Assembly: GCA_963169325.1 (NCBI GenBank)
Contig: CAUJEY010000298.1
Span: 1 to 59,052 of the forward strand
Source of the DNA: Bacteroidota bacterium
GTDB taxonomy: Bacteria > Bacteroidota > Bacteroidia > Chitinophagales > Saprospiraceae
Reading direction: 5' to 3'
Length of the DNA: 59,052 nt
Shown: piece after piece, positions 18,977 to 26,929 of the stretch
Position numbering within the stretch: the first letter of the stretch is position 1
How the letters are laid out: the number at the start of each line of letters is the position of its first letter
Translations under genes and position numbers: made by a program
The notes under the pieces: model-generated
Seen by the model: only the letters and a program-made list of their open reading frames with translations
Databases searched by the model: none
What the model was told of the DNA's origin: nothing

Positions 18977-21900
18977 TTAGAAAGTGGCCGAAAGCCCTGC
19001 AGAGAACGTACGTGGGAGCGAAATTTTGCCGAAGTCCATACCAAAACCGCCGGCGCCGCCCGTGGCGGGAGTGGTCGAACTCACGTAGGGGTCAGCACCG
19101 GTATAGTTGGTGATAAGAAACAGATCGGTTCCGTTCACAAAAATGCTCAAATTCTTAACAGCCCTTTGGGCGCCGAACCAGGTCATAGGCAAATTATACG
19201 TCAGCGTTACATCGCGCAGCCGGAGCCAGTTGATGTCGCGTTCTACAAAATCTTCCGGTTGCAAGGCGACGGAATAGAATTGATCATTTGCACTGGGAAT
19301 AATCTCTTTGGCGTTTACCGTCGGGGTGTCGGTTTCTTCCTTTCCGTCTTTCACCACGCCTTTGAAAACGTAAGGCTCATCCCGATTTATCGTACTGGTA
19401 CTCAGACCGGTACGGGTAAGATACATTTCGTTGCCATTGAATATATCGCCGCCTTTACGAATATCGAGCAGGAAGGAAAGTGAGAGATTTTTGAATACCG
19501 TGAACTCATTCACCAAGCCTACGACAAAGTCCGGATTGCGGTCGCCGATGGGCAGGAAGTTGGCGTTGCGCAACGGGAAGCCCGTATTCGGATCTACCAG
19601 GATGTCGCCTTTGCTGTTGCGCAGGTAACTCCAGCCACCGATAGCGGTAGCCGAGCCGGCGCCGCGACTATTCAGGTCGGGATAAAAACGGTTGGTCGGC
19701 GAGTTAAAACGCGCCGCCAGCAAATCGGCCGGGGAGAACGCACTGGCCCGAACATTATCGTACACCCAGGTATCGGAATCATAGTATTCGCTCACTTCCG
19801 CCGGAAGGTTCAGCACAGTTGTTTCGTATTTGGTAAAGTTCGCATAAAGACTCCACGTAAAATTGGGCGCTTTAACCGGCTTCACCCCCAACTGGATTTC
19901 GATCCCCTTGGTATTCAGTTCGCCACCGTTCAGCAGACCAAAAATAAAACCGGTGCCGTAGCTGAGGCGTTGGGTCACGATCTGATCGCTGATGGTTTTG
20001 GAGAACCAGGCAAAGTCTACCGACAAACGTCCCTTAAAGAAACTGAGGTCAGTGCCAAACTCAAAACTTTGCACCTTTTCCGGTTTCAGCGCGGGATTGT
20101 CGCCAAAGAAGTCGTACAGAAATCCGCCGCCGGTGCTGGTTTGTGGCACCAAACGGGCACGAATTTTATACGGCGGCGCCGGATTACCCACCTGTGCATA
20201 CGAAGCGCGGAGTTTGCCAAAATCCAACGCGGCAATTTTGCCTTTCAGCCCCGGCATGTCGGAGAACACAAAGGTCAGACCTGCCGATGGATAGAAATAG
20301 GAACGGTTGGCCACCGGAAGTGTAGAAGACCAGTCGTTCCGGCCGGTGAGGTTGAGAATCAGCCAGTTCTCTAGATTTGCTTCTGCTTTTGCAAATGCGC
20401 CAACCAGCCGTGTCCGCGTCAGAAAAGTTCTGTTTCGCTGGGTGGCAGGGTCGGTATTATTGATACTGTTGAAATCAGGCAGGTACACTTTTTCCCCATA
20501 AACAGAGGTGACGGTATTGCGGCGGTCGTCGATGGAGGTACCCACGATCAGCGATCCGGTTACGCGACCGGCATTCTTTTTTACCGTCGTGAAAATATTG
20601 GAGTTCAACAAGCGGCCGAGATCGGTGTAGTTTTCCGTCCAACCCAGTTTTGGATAACCGATCCTGGATTCCGGGTGAAAATACCGGTTGGCGTCGGTGG
20701 TAAAGATATCGGCGCCAAAGCGACCGGTAACGGTCCACCACGGGCGAATTTGGGCATCCAGCGTGATATTGCCGATAGTGCGGTCGTTCAATTCCTGCCG
20801 GGCATTTTTATTGACGTTGAAATACGGATTGTCATTATCCGCACCCGGATCGGTGTTCGGCAAGGTAAGGCGTCGTCTTCCCTCGCGGGTCAGGTATTCC
20901 CGCATATCCTGGTCAGCCGGATACCGCAGCGCTGCGGTCAGGTAACCTTGCGCACCACCCGGGGGGAGCACATTATCCGTACGGGCGTAACTAAAGCGGG
21001 TGGAAGCTTTTAGCCAGGGCAGTAATTTCGCTTCACTACTCAGGGAAGTGTTGATCTGTTCGTAAGTATTGGTCGGAATAACGCCTTCCGTTTTGAGGTA
21101 ACTGCCCGATAAACGATAGGTAAGCCGTTCGGTTCCGCCTTCAAATGCCATGTCGTGGCGCATACTGTTGCCGCGCTGAAAAAAATTGTCCGTATTGTCG
21201 TAAAAAACAGCGTTTGACTCGTATTTAGGACCAAAATAATCCGGATCGTTGGTTGCAGCCGCGCCGTTTGTTCCGCGTCCGTACACCTTTTGGATCTCCG
21301 GAAACAGGTAAATCTCCGAGGTAGAAAACCTGTTTCGGTAAGTCAACTGACCCGTGCCGGCCTTCCCTTTGCTGGTCGTGATCAGGATTACGCCGTTGGC
21401 GCCTTCATTGCCATACAGCGCCGCCGCTTCCGGCCCTTTCAGTACCGTGATACTTTCGATGTCGTTTGGATTTAACTCGGCCAAACGGCTACCCGCTTCG
21501 TCACGGTTGTTGTTCACATCGCCGTTAATCCCGGCGCCGTCTGAATACAGGTTGTGCTGGTTGAGCGTTCCGCTGTTGATCGGCAGGCCGTCCATCACGA
21601 TTAGCGGCTGATTACTACTCCCGATGGAGTTTACCCCCCGCAAATTAATGTTGACCGTGGCGCCCGCCACCCCACTGGTTGGCACCAGGGAAAGTCCCGC
21701 AATCCGCCCCTGTAAAGCAACAAACGCGTTGTCCCGCTGAGTACCTTGCAAGTCTTCGCCTTTCACGGATTGTGTGGAGTAGCTGAGTTTGCGCCGGTCT
21801 TCTTTAATCCCCAGGGCAGTGACGACCATTTCGCCCAATTGAAAGTCCGCATCGGCCATTACAACGTTGATCACGGCGGATTCGCCGACGCGCAGGCTTT

Positions 21901-22165
21901 GCGATTCCATACCAGTCATGGAAAACTGGAGTTCTTCTCCCTGTTGAGCCTCGATGACGTAACCGCCAGAGCCATCTGTCATGGCGCCCCGGGTAGTGCC
22001 TTTGACGGTAACCGTGACACCCGGAAGTAGTGCGCCGTCGCGGTCAGTAACAGTGCCGGTGATGCGTTTTTGTGCAAAACCGGTGGCCAGGCAAGTGGCC
22101 AATAGCAGCACGACGCTTAACCAGCGCCGGCGCCTGAGCAGCAATTCTAATAGAAATAGGTTCAT
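18977..22165 (-). CDS. SusC/RagA-family TonB-linked outer-membrane transporter
   Basis: A 1062-residue protein. A signal peptide ending near ATGFAQ is followed by a carboxypeptidase-regulatory-like domain (ITGTVTDRDGALLPGVTVTVKG), then the plug with NINLRGVNSIGSSNQPLIVMDG, a classic SusC plug signature. A long beta-barrel ends with an aromatic residue (FSAGLSATF). It imports oligomers with its SusD partner, powered by TonB. Length and order are normal for SusC. Its 5' end is divergent from the PUFA synthase genes over a 359-nt spacer, so the two operons could share control, though no functional link is known. Confidence 0.95.
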   Translation of the reverse strand: MNLFLLELLLRRRRWLSVVLLLATCLATGFAQKRITGTVTDRDGALLPGVTVTVKGTTRGAMTDGSGGYVIEAQQGEELQFSMTGMESQSLRVGESAVINVVMADADFQLGEMVVTALGIKEDRRKLSYSTQSVKGEDLQGTQRDNAFVALQGRIAGLSLVPTSGVAGATVNINLRGVNSIGSSNQPLIVMDGLPINSGTLNQHNLYSDGAGINGDVNNNRDEAGSRLAELNPNDIESITVLKGPEAAALYGNEGANGVILITTSKGKAGTGQLTYRNRFSTSEIYLFPEIQKVYGRGTNGAAATNDPDYFGPKYESNAVFYDNTDNFFQRGNSMRHDMAFEGGTERLTYRLSGSYLKTEGVIPTNTYEQINTSLSSEAKLLPWLKASTRFSYARTDNVLPPGGAQGYLTAALRYPADQDMREYLTREGRRRLTLPNTDPGADNDNPYFNVNKNARQELNDRTIGNITLDAQIRPWWTVTGRFGADIFTTDANRYFHPESRIGYPKLGWTENYTDLGRLLNSNIFTTVKKNAGRVTGSLIVGTSIDDRRNTVTSVYGEKVYLPDFNSINNTDPATQRNRTFLTRTRLVGAFAKAEANLENWLILNLTGRNDWSSTLPVANRSYFYPSAGLTFVFSDMPGLKGKIAALDFGKLRASYAQVGNPAPPYKIRARLVPQTSTGGGFLYDFFGDNPALKPEKVQSFEFGTDLSFFKGRLSVDFAWFSKTISDQIVTQRLSYGTGFIFGLLNGGELNTKGIEIQLGVKPVKAPNFTWSLYANFTKYETTVLNLPAEVSEYYDSDTWVYDNVRASAFSPADLLAARFNSPTNRFYPDLNSRGAGSATAIGGWSYLRNSKGDILVDPNTGFPLRNANFLPIGDRNPDFVVGLVNEFTVFKNLSLSFLLDIRKGGDIFNGNEMYLTRTGLSTSTINRDEPYVFKGVVKDGKEETDTPTVNAKEIIPSANDQFYSVALQPEDFVERDINWLRLRDVTLTYNLPMTWFGAQRAVKNLSIFVNGTDLFLITNYTGADPYVSSTTPATGGAGGFGMDFGKISLPRTFSAGLSATF

Positions 22166-22307
22166 AAAATTTGATTATAGTTAGGAAATAAAGTGGAACA
22201 CGATTATAAAAAAAATCTCCTGTGAGATTAAAGCCTGCAGGTTAGCATAAATCGCCTTAGCCGAATTTGCAGGCAACAATGTACCGCGAATTTTAATTTA
22301 CAAAAAA

Positions 22308-22329
22308 TTGTCTATGGAAAATTAGACAA
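22308..22329. promoter_or_regulatory. Candidate operator dyad TTGTCTA-N8-TAGACAA
   Basis: Perfect 7-bp arms are separated by 8 bp in the middle of the divergent spacer. The centre-to-centre distance of about 15 bp and the lack of a following T tract suit a protein-binding site more than a terminator. The regulator is unknown. Confidence 0.45.
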
Positions 22330-22344
22330 AGACGGGCCATCAGT

Positions 22345-22352
22345 TTACTTTG
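22345..22352 (+). promoter_or_regulatory. Possible -7 element of the PUFA synthase operon
   Basis: TTACTTTG followed by CA matches the Bacteroidota TAnnTTTG element at seven of eight positions. It lies 15 bp after the dyad and about 170 nt before the first start codon. No clear -33 partner was seen. Confidence 0.3.
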
Positions 22353-22524
22353 CAGACGGTATTGCCCGTGCCGGTCGAAATTATTGCCCCTCAAAAGGTA
22401 TTGAATTAGCTTCAACTTAGTTGGTTATTTAACTGTTCTTTTAAGGTAATCTCCCGTCCTTTGCGGCGCCAAAAAACGTTACCCGCCCCGCACCCTCTCT
22501 TTTTGTGACTGGAAACAATTATCT

Positions 22525-25500
22525 ATGACTGACATCAATCCTTTCCTCCGACAAAATCCTGTTGCTATTGTCGGCATGGCCTCCATCTTTGCGGACTCGG
22601 AAAACCTGGAAAAATATTGGGAAAACATCGTTCAGGGAATCGACTGTATCCGGGAGGTGCCACCCACACGGTGGAACGCCGACGACTACTACGATCCGGA
22701 TCCTTTTGCACCGGATAAAACCTACTGCAAAGTCGGGGGCTTCCTGCCGGAAATCGATTTTAATCCGATGGAGTTCGGGCTGCCACCCAATTTACTTGAA
22801 TCTACCGATGCATCCCAACTCCTGGGGTTGGCCGTCGCGCGCGATGCACTGCTCGATGCCGGGTATGCACCCGGCTCGGAGCGGTTCAATGCAACGATCC
22901 GCGAGCGGACAGGGGTCATCCTCGGCGTAGGCGGCGGTCAAAAAATGATCATCCCGCTCACGGCCCGGCTTCAATACCCTATCTGGCGCAAAGCACTGGA
23001 AGCGCAGGGTCTCCCGGAAGCACAAATTGAACAGATCATCGAACAAATCAAAGCGGCGTACATCCCCTGGACGGAGAACACCTTCCCCGGCCTGTTGGGC
23101 AACGTGATCGCCGGCCGAATCGCCAACCGGTTCGACCTGGGCGGCCTCAACAGCGTGGTGGACGCCGCCTGTGCAGCCTCGCTCAGCGCCACCAAAATGG
23201 CGATCAGCGAACTGATAGAAGGTAATTGTGACATGATGATCACCGGCGGCGTCGACACCGACAACTCGCCGTTTATGTATATGAGCTTTAGCAAAACCCC
23301 GGCATTCTCACGCAAAGGCAGCATCCGCCCCTTCGACCAGGATTCGGACGGTATGCTGATCGGCGAGGGCGTGGGGATGGTCGTCTGCAAACGGCTCGAC
23401 GACGCCCTGCGCGATGGCGACCGGATTTACGCCGTGATAAAAGGTATAGGCGGCTCCAGCGACGGCCGGTATAAAAGTATTTACGCCCCGCGTCCGCACG
23501 GACAAGCGCTGGCTATGCAACGCGCCTACGACGAGGCCGGGTTTGACCCCTCCACCGTCGGACTCGTGGAAGCGCACGGCACCGGTACCGGCGCAGGTGA
23601 TCCTTCAGAGGCCGAATCCATGAAAGGCGTTTTCGGCCGCAACAATCCTGCCTTGCACCATATCGCCCTCGGCAGCGTAAAATCACAAATCGGCCATACC
23701 AAAGCAGCAGCAGGTGTTGCCGGTTTGATAAAAACCGCTTTGGCACTGCACCATAAAATACTACCGGGAACCATCAACGTGACGCGTCCCAACGATGCGC
23801 TGCATATAGAAGACTCGCCGCTGTACATCAACGCCGAAACCCGCCCCTGGTTCCGGAAAGCCGCAAACACGCCACGCCGTGCCGGGGTCAGCGCTTTCGG
23901 ATTCGGAGGCGTCAACCTGCACATCGCCATGGAAGAGCAGGAGGACGAACACCTGATTGCCTATCGCCGGCACAACCTGCATCAACTGATTTTATTACAC
24001 GATGCCTCGGCGGAATCACTGTCGCAACGGTGCCAGGAACATTTGGCCCGATTGCAGGAGGATTCGGCCGCTACCTCGTATCATACCATGGCCAGGCAGT
24101 CGGCTAAAAACCCTATCCCGCCCATGCACCCACGCCTGGGTTTCGTCGCCTCCTCGGTGGCGGAGGCCCGGCAAAAACTGGAGATGTGTATCAAATTGCT
24201 GGCGGAAAAATCCGGGCAACAAGAGTGGGAACACCCCATCGCCGGAATTTGGTACCGGCATGCCGCCATGAACAACGATCAAAAAATCGTCGCGCTTTTT
24301 GCCGGCCAGGGTTCTCAATATGTCAATATGGGTCGGGAATTGGCCTGCAATTACCCATCCATCCGCGAGTCGTTCCGGCAAGTCAATCAGCTCTACGAAG
24401 CCGGTGGGCAGCCCCCCCTGACCGATGTGGTATATCCCATCCCGGTATTCAATGACGAAGACCGGAAAACACAACAACTGCGGTTAACCGAGACCCATTT
24501 CGCCCAACCGGCCATCGGCGCACTGAGCGCCGGCATGTACCGGTTGCTGGCAGAAGCGGGTTTTGCCGCCGATTTTTATGCCGGCCACAGCTATGGTGAA
24601 CTGACAGCGCTCTGGGCCGCCGGCGTACTCGACGACGCCACTTTTTATACCCTTTCCAAAGCCAGGGGAGAAGCCATGGCGACGCCGGGTGAAGGCGATA
24701 CCGGGACCATGTTGGCGGTAAAAGCCGACTTCGAAACCGTCCGGGCCAAAGTGGCGGTTCTTCCGGATATTCAGGTAGCCAATGTCAACTCGGGCACTCA
24801 GGTTATTCTGGGCGGCGCTACGGAAAGTCTTGCGCGATTGCAGGAGCAGTTGCAGGCAGAAGGTTTTATTGCTTCGCTTTTGCCGGTTTCGGCCGCCTTT
24901 CATACGCCGTTTGTCGCGCATGCACACCAGCCGTTTGCTGACGCTATCCAGTCCGCCAATTTCAATTTGGCCTCGAAAATGGTTTTTTCCAATACGACCG
25001 GTAACGCCTACCCGGCCGGCATTCGGGAAATGAAAGAAACCCTCACCGGTCACATGCTGAAGCCGGTGTTGTTTAAAGAGAAAATTGAAAACATCTACGC
25101 GGCCGGCGGCCGGATTTTTGTCGAATTCGGTTCGCGCAACATACTGACAAACCTCGTCCGGGAAATCCTGCACGGCAAACCGCATATCGCGATCGCCCTC
25201 AACCCGAATCCGCAAAAAGACAGCGATAAACAACTCCGGGAATCCGTGGCACAACTGACGGTTTTGGGTATTCAAATCCAGGATTTCGATCATTTCGCCC
25301 TTCCGGAACAAGAAAAACCGGTGACCAAAGGTATGAATGTGCGCATAAGCGGCTATAATTTCGTCTCTGATGCCACCAATAAGAAATATGAACAAGCCCT
25401 GAAACAAAACAGCGTCGCACTTTCCGTACCCGGTGAAATACGGGCCCAAACCGGAAATACTCAAACTGGAAACATGTTATCTGAAACCGCTTCCATATCC

Positions 25501-26874
25501 GGCGGAATACAGCCGGAACCGGAAGTAAACGATCCACAAATGTCTCATCAGGAAATAGAAATTTTACACAAAATCCAGGCGGAACTATCTCGCCTGAACG
25601 AACAGCAAAGTCAGGTAGTGGCCTTGTTGGAAAAATTATCTCAACCGGTCGCCCAGACGCTTCAACCCGTCGTACAGCCTGTAGCAGCGCCTGCGCCCCA
25701 AGCCATTCCGATGCCCGTCAGCAACGGCAGTGCCGGAAACGGCGCCCATTATCCCATGGCGCCCGCTGTCACTGCGCCGGCGCCGGCAGCACCGTCCATA
25801 ACAACAGCAGTAGTCGCCCAGGCGTCAGCACCCGCAGGTGTCGACTCTTCCAAAATCGAAAGCACGCTGCTGGCGGTCATTGCCGAAAAAACGGGCTACC
25901 CCGCCGAAATGCTGGAACTGGGCATGGATATGGAAGCCGACCTGGGCATCGACTCGATCAAACGGGTCGAAATCTTCGGCGCCATGACGGCTGCTCATCC
26001 GGAAATACAAGGTATCAACCCACAGGAACTCGCCGAATTGCGTACGCTGCAACAAATCGTGCAATACATCGCCGGAAAAGCCGGCGGAACGGCCCTTGCT
26101 GCCCCGCCGGCAGCTGCAATGGCCCCGGTTGCTCCGCCAACTCCAATGCCGCAGACTAATGGCGCCCCACACCCCGCGCCAATCACCCCTTTAGTTGCCC
26201 CGGCTGCTCCCACCCCGACCGGTGTGGATAAATCAAAAATTGAAAGTACCCTGCTGGCCGTTATTGCCGAAAAAACAGGCTACCCGGCCGAAATGCTGGA
26301 ACTGGGCATGGACATGGAAGCCGACCTGGGTATCGATTCGATCAAACGGGTCGAAATCTTCGGCGCCATGACAGCCGCACACCCGGAAATACAAGGCATC
26401 AACCCGCAAGAACTCGCTGAGTTGCGCACTTTGCAACAAATCGTGCAATACATCGCCGGAAAAGCCGGTGGAACTGCTCCCGCCGCCATGCCTGTTGCAG
26501 CTGCGCCAACGGCAGCGCCCCCACAGGCCAATGGCGCGCACGCCCCCACTCCACCCGCTCCGCCGGTTGCTACGGCCACCCCGGCGTCAAACGGTATCGA
26601 TCAATCGAAAATTGAACATACCCTCCTGACCGTCATTGCCGAAAAAACAGGCTACCCCGCTGAAATGCTGGAATTAGGCATGGATATGGAAGCCGACCTG
26701 GGCATCGACTCGATCAAACGGGTTGAAATCTTCGGCGCCATGACGGCCGCACATCCGCAAATACAGTGCATCAACCCGCAGGAACTCGCCGAATTGCGGA
26801 CGTTGCAGCAAATCGTGTTCTATATCCTGGGCAAGGCCGGGGCAGCGCCGGAGGTTGCTGTTGGAAAAAAGTAA
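22525..26874 (+). CDS. pfaA: PUFA synthase subunit PfaA-like: KS-AT-ACPx3
   Basis: A 1449-residue iterative synthase subunit of the Pfa (PUFA/secondary lipid) type. The N-terminal ketosynthase has Cys216 in VDAACAASLS, the His motif EAHGTGTGAGDP and GSVKSQIGHTKAAAG. A malonyl-type acyltransferase follows, with AGQGSQY and Ser689 in GHSYGE. After an Ala/Pro-rich linker come three almost identical acyl carrier domains with phosphopantetheine serines 1144, 1272 and 1396 in DLGIDSIKRVEI, the signature of PUFA synthase carriers. Family PfaA proteins continue into a KR (and often DH) domain. Here the frame stops after the third ACP, and those domains lie in the -1 frame right behind it (see the frameshift site). 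The reaction is chain start and elongation from malonyl-CoA in the cytoplasm. Confidence 0.93.
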   Translation: MTDINPFLRQNPVAIVGMASIFADSENLEKYWENIVQGIDCIREVPPTRWNADDYYDPDPFAPDKTYCKVGGFLPEIDFNPMEFGLPPNLLESTDASQLLGLAVARDALLDAGYAPGSERFNATIRERTGVILGVGGGQKMIIPLTARLQYPIWRKALEAQGLPEAQIEQIIEQIKAAYIPWTENTFPGLLGNVIAGRIANRFDLGGLNSVVDAACAASLSATKMAISELIEGNCDMMITGGVDTDNSPFMYMSFSKTPAFSRKGSIRPFDQDSDGMLIGEGVGMVVCKRLDDALRDGDRIYAVIKGIGGSSDGRYKSIYAPRPHGQALAMQRAYDEAGFDPSTVGLVEAHGTGTGAGDPSEAESMKGVFGRNNPALHHIALGSVKSQIGHTKAAAGVAGLIKTALALHHKILPGTINVTRPNDALHIEDSPLYINAETRPWFRKAANTPRRAGVSAFGFGGVNLHIAMEEQEDEHLIAYRRHNLHQLILLHDASAESLSQRCQEHLARLQEDSAATSYHTMARQSAKNPIPPMHPRLGFVASSVAEARQKLEMCIKLLAEKSGQQEWEHPIAGIWYRHAAMNNDQKIVALFAGQGSQYVNMGRELACNYPSIRESFRQVNQLYEAGGQPPLTDVVYPIPVFNDEDRKTQQLRLTETHFAQPAIGALSAGMYRLLAEAGFAADFYAGHSYGELTALWAAGVLDDATFYTLSKARGEAMATPGEGDTGTMLAVKADFETVRAKVAVLPDIQVANVNSGTQVILGGATESLARLQEQLQAEGFIASLLPVSAAFHTPFVAHAHQPFADAIQSANFNLASKMVFSNTTGNAYPAGIREMKETLTGHMLKPVLFKEKIENIYAAGGRIFVEFGSRNILTNLVREILHGKPHIAIALNPNPQKDSDKQLRESVAQLTVLGIQIQDFDHFALPEQEKPVTKGMNVRISGYNFVSDATNKKYEQALKQNSVALSVPGEIRAQTGNTQTGNMLSETASISGGIQPEPEVNDPQMSHQEIEILHKIQAELSRLNEQQSQVVALLEKLSQPVAQTLQPVVQPVAAPAPQAIPMPVSNGSAGNGAHYPMAPAVTAPAPAAPSITTAVVAQASAPAGVDSSKIESTLLAVIAEKTGYPAEMLELGMDMEADLGIDSIKRVEIFGAMTAAHPEIQGINPQELAELRTLQQIVQYIAGKAGGTALAAPPAAAMAPVAPPTPMPQTNGAPHPAPITPLVAPAAPTPTGVDKSKIESTLLAVIAEKTGYPAEMLELGMDMEADLGIDSIKRVEIFGAMTAAHPEIQGINPQELAELRTLQQIVQYIAGKAGGTAPAAMPVAAAPTAAPPQANGAHAPTPPAPPVATATPASNGIDQSKIEHTLLTVIAEKTGYPAEMLELGMDMEADLGIDSIKRVEIFGAMTAAHPQIQCINPQELAELRTLQQIVFYILGKAGAAPEVAVGKK

Positions 26875-26929
26875 CCGGCGGAACAATTGCGGTGCAGCCC
26901 GATGCCGGTTTTACAACATACCCAACCGG
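26850..26929 (+). promoter_or_regulatory. Candidate programmed -1 ribosomal frameshift site
   Basis: The zero frame reads GGA AAA AAG TAA, so A AAA AAG (26865-26871) has exactly the X XXY YYZ phasing of a -1 slippery heptamer, the same heptamer as in E. coli dnaX. A GGAGG at 26850-26854 lies 10 nt upstream, again as in dnaX. Downstream, AACCGGC (26873-26879) can pair with GCCGGTT (26904-26910), and CCGGTT can alternatively pair with AACCGG at 26924-26929. The first stem begins only 1 nt after the heptamer, closer than usual. A slip gives KVTGGT and continues into the KR-DH frame, producing a 2289-residue fusion. Alternatives are a missing A in the assembly, transcriptional slippage on the A6 run, or simple reinitiation. 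Confidence 0.65.

Larger units (their letters stand above)
22166..22524. other. Divergent spacer between susC and the PUFA synthase operon
   Basis: No gene was found in this 359-nt spacer. It is AT-rich on the susC side. It holds one clear dyad (22308-22329) and one possible -7 element (22345-22352). Leaders to both genes are long, about 140 nt on one side and 170 nt on the other. Confidence 0.6.

Noticed and set aside
24484-25464. 326-codon open frame on the minus strand
   Set aside because: It is antisense to the AT domain of the pfaA-like gene; no family features.
26766-26891. ATG start of the KR-DH gene inside the third ACP
   Set aside because: This part is only the out-of-frame reading of the ACP-coding DNA; GTG 26892 or frameshift entry at 26871 is more sensible.
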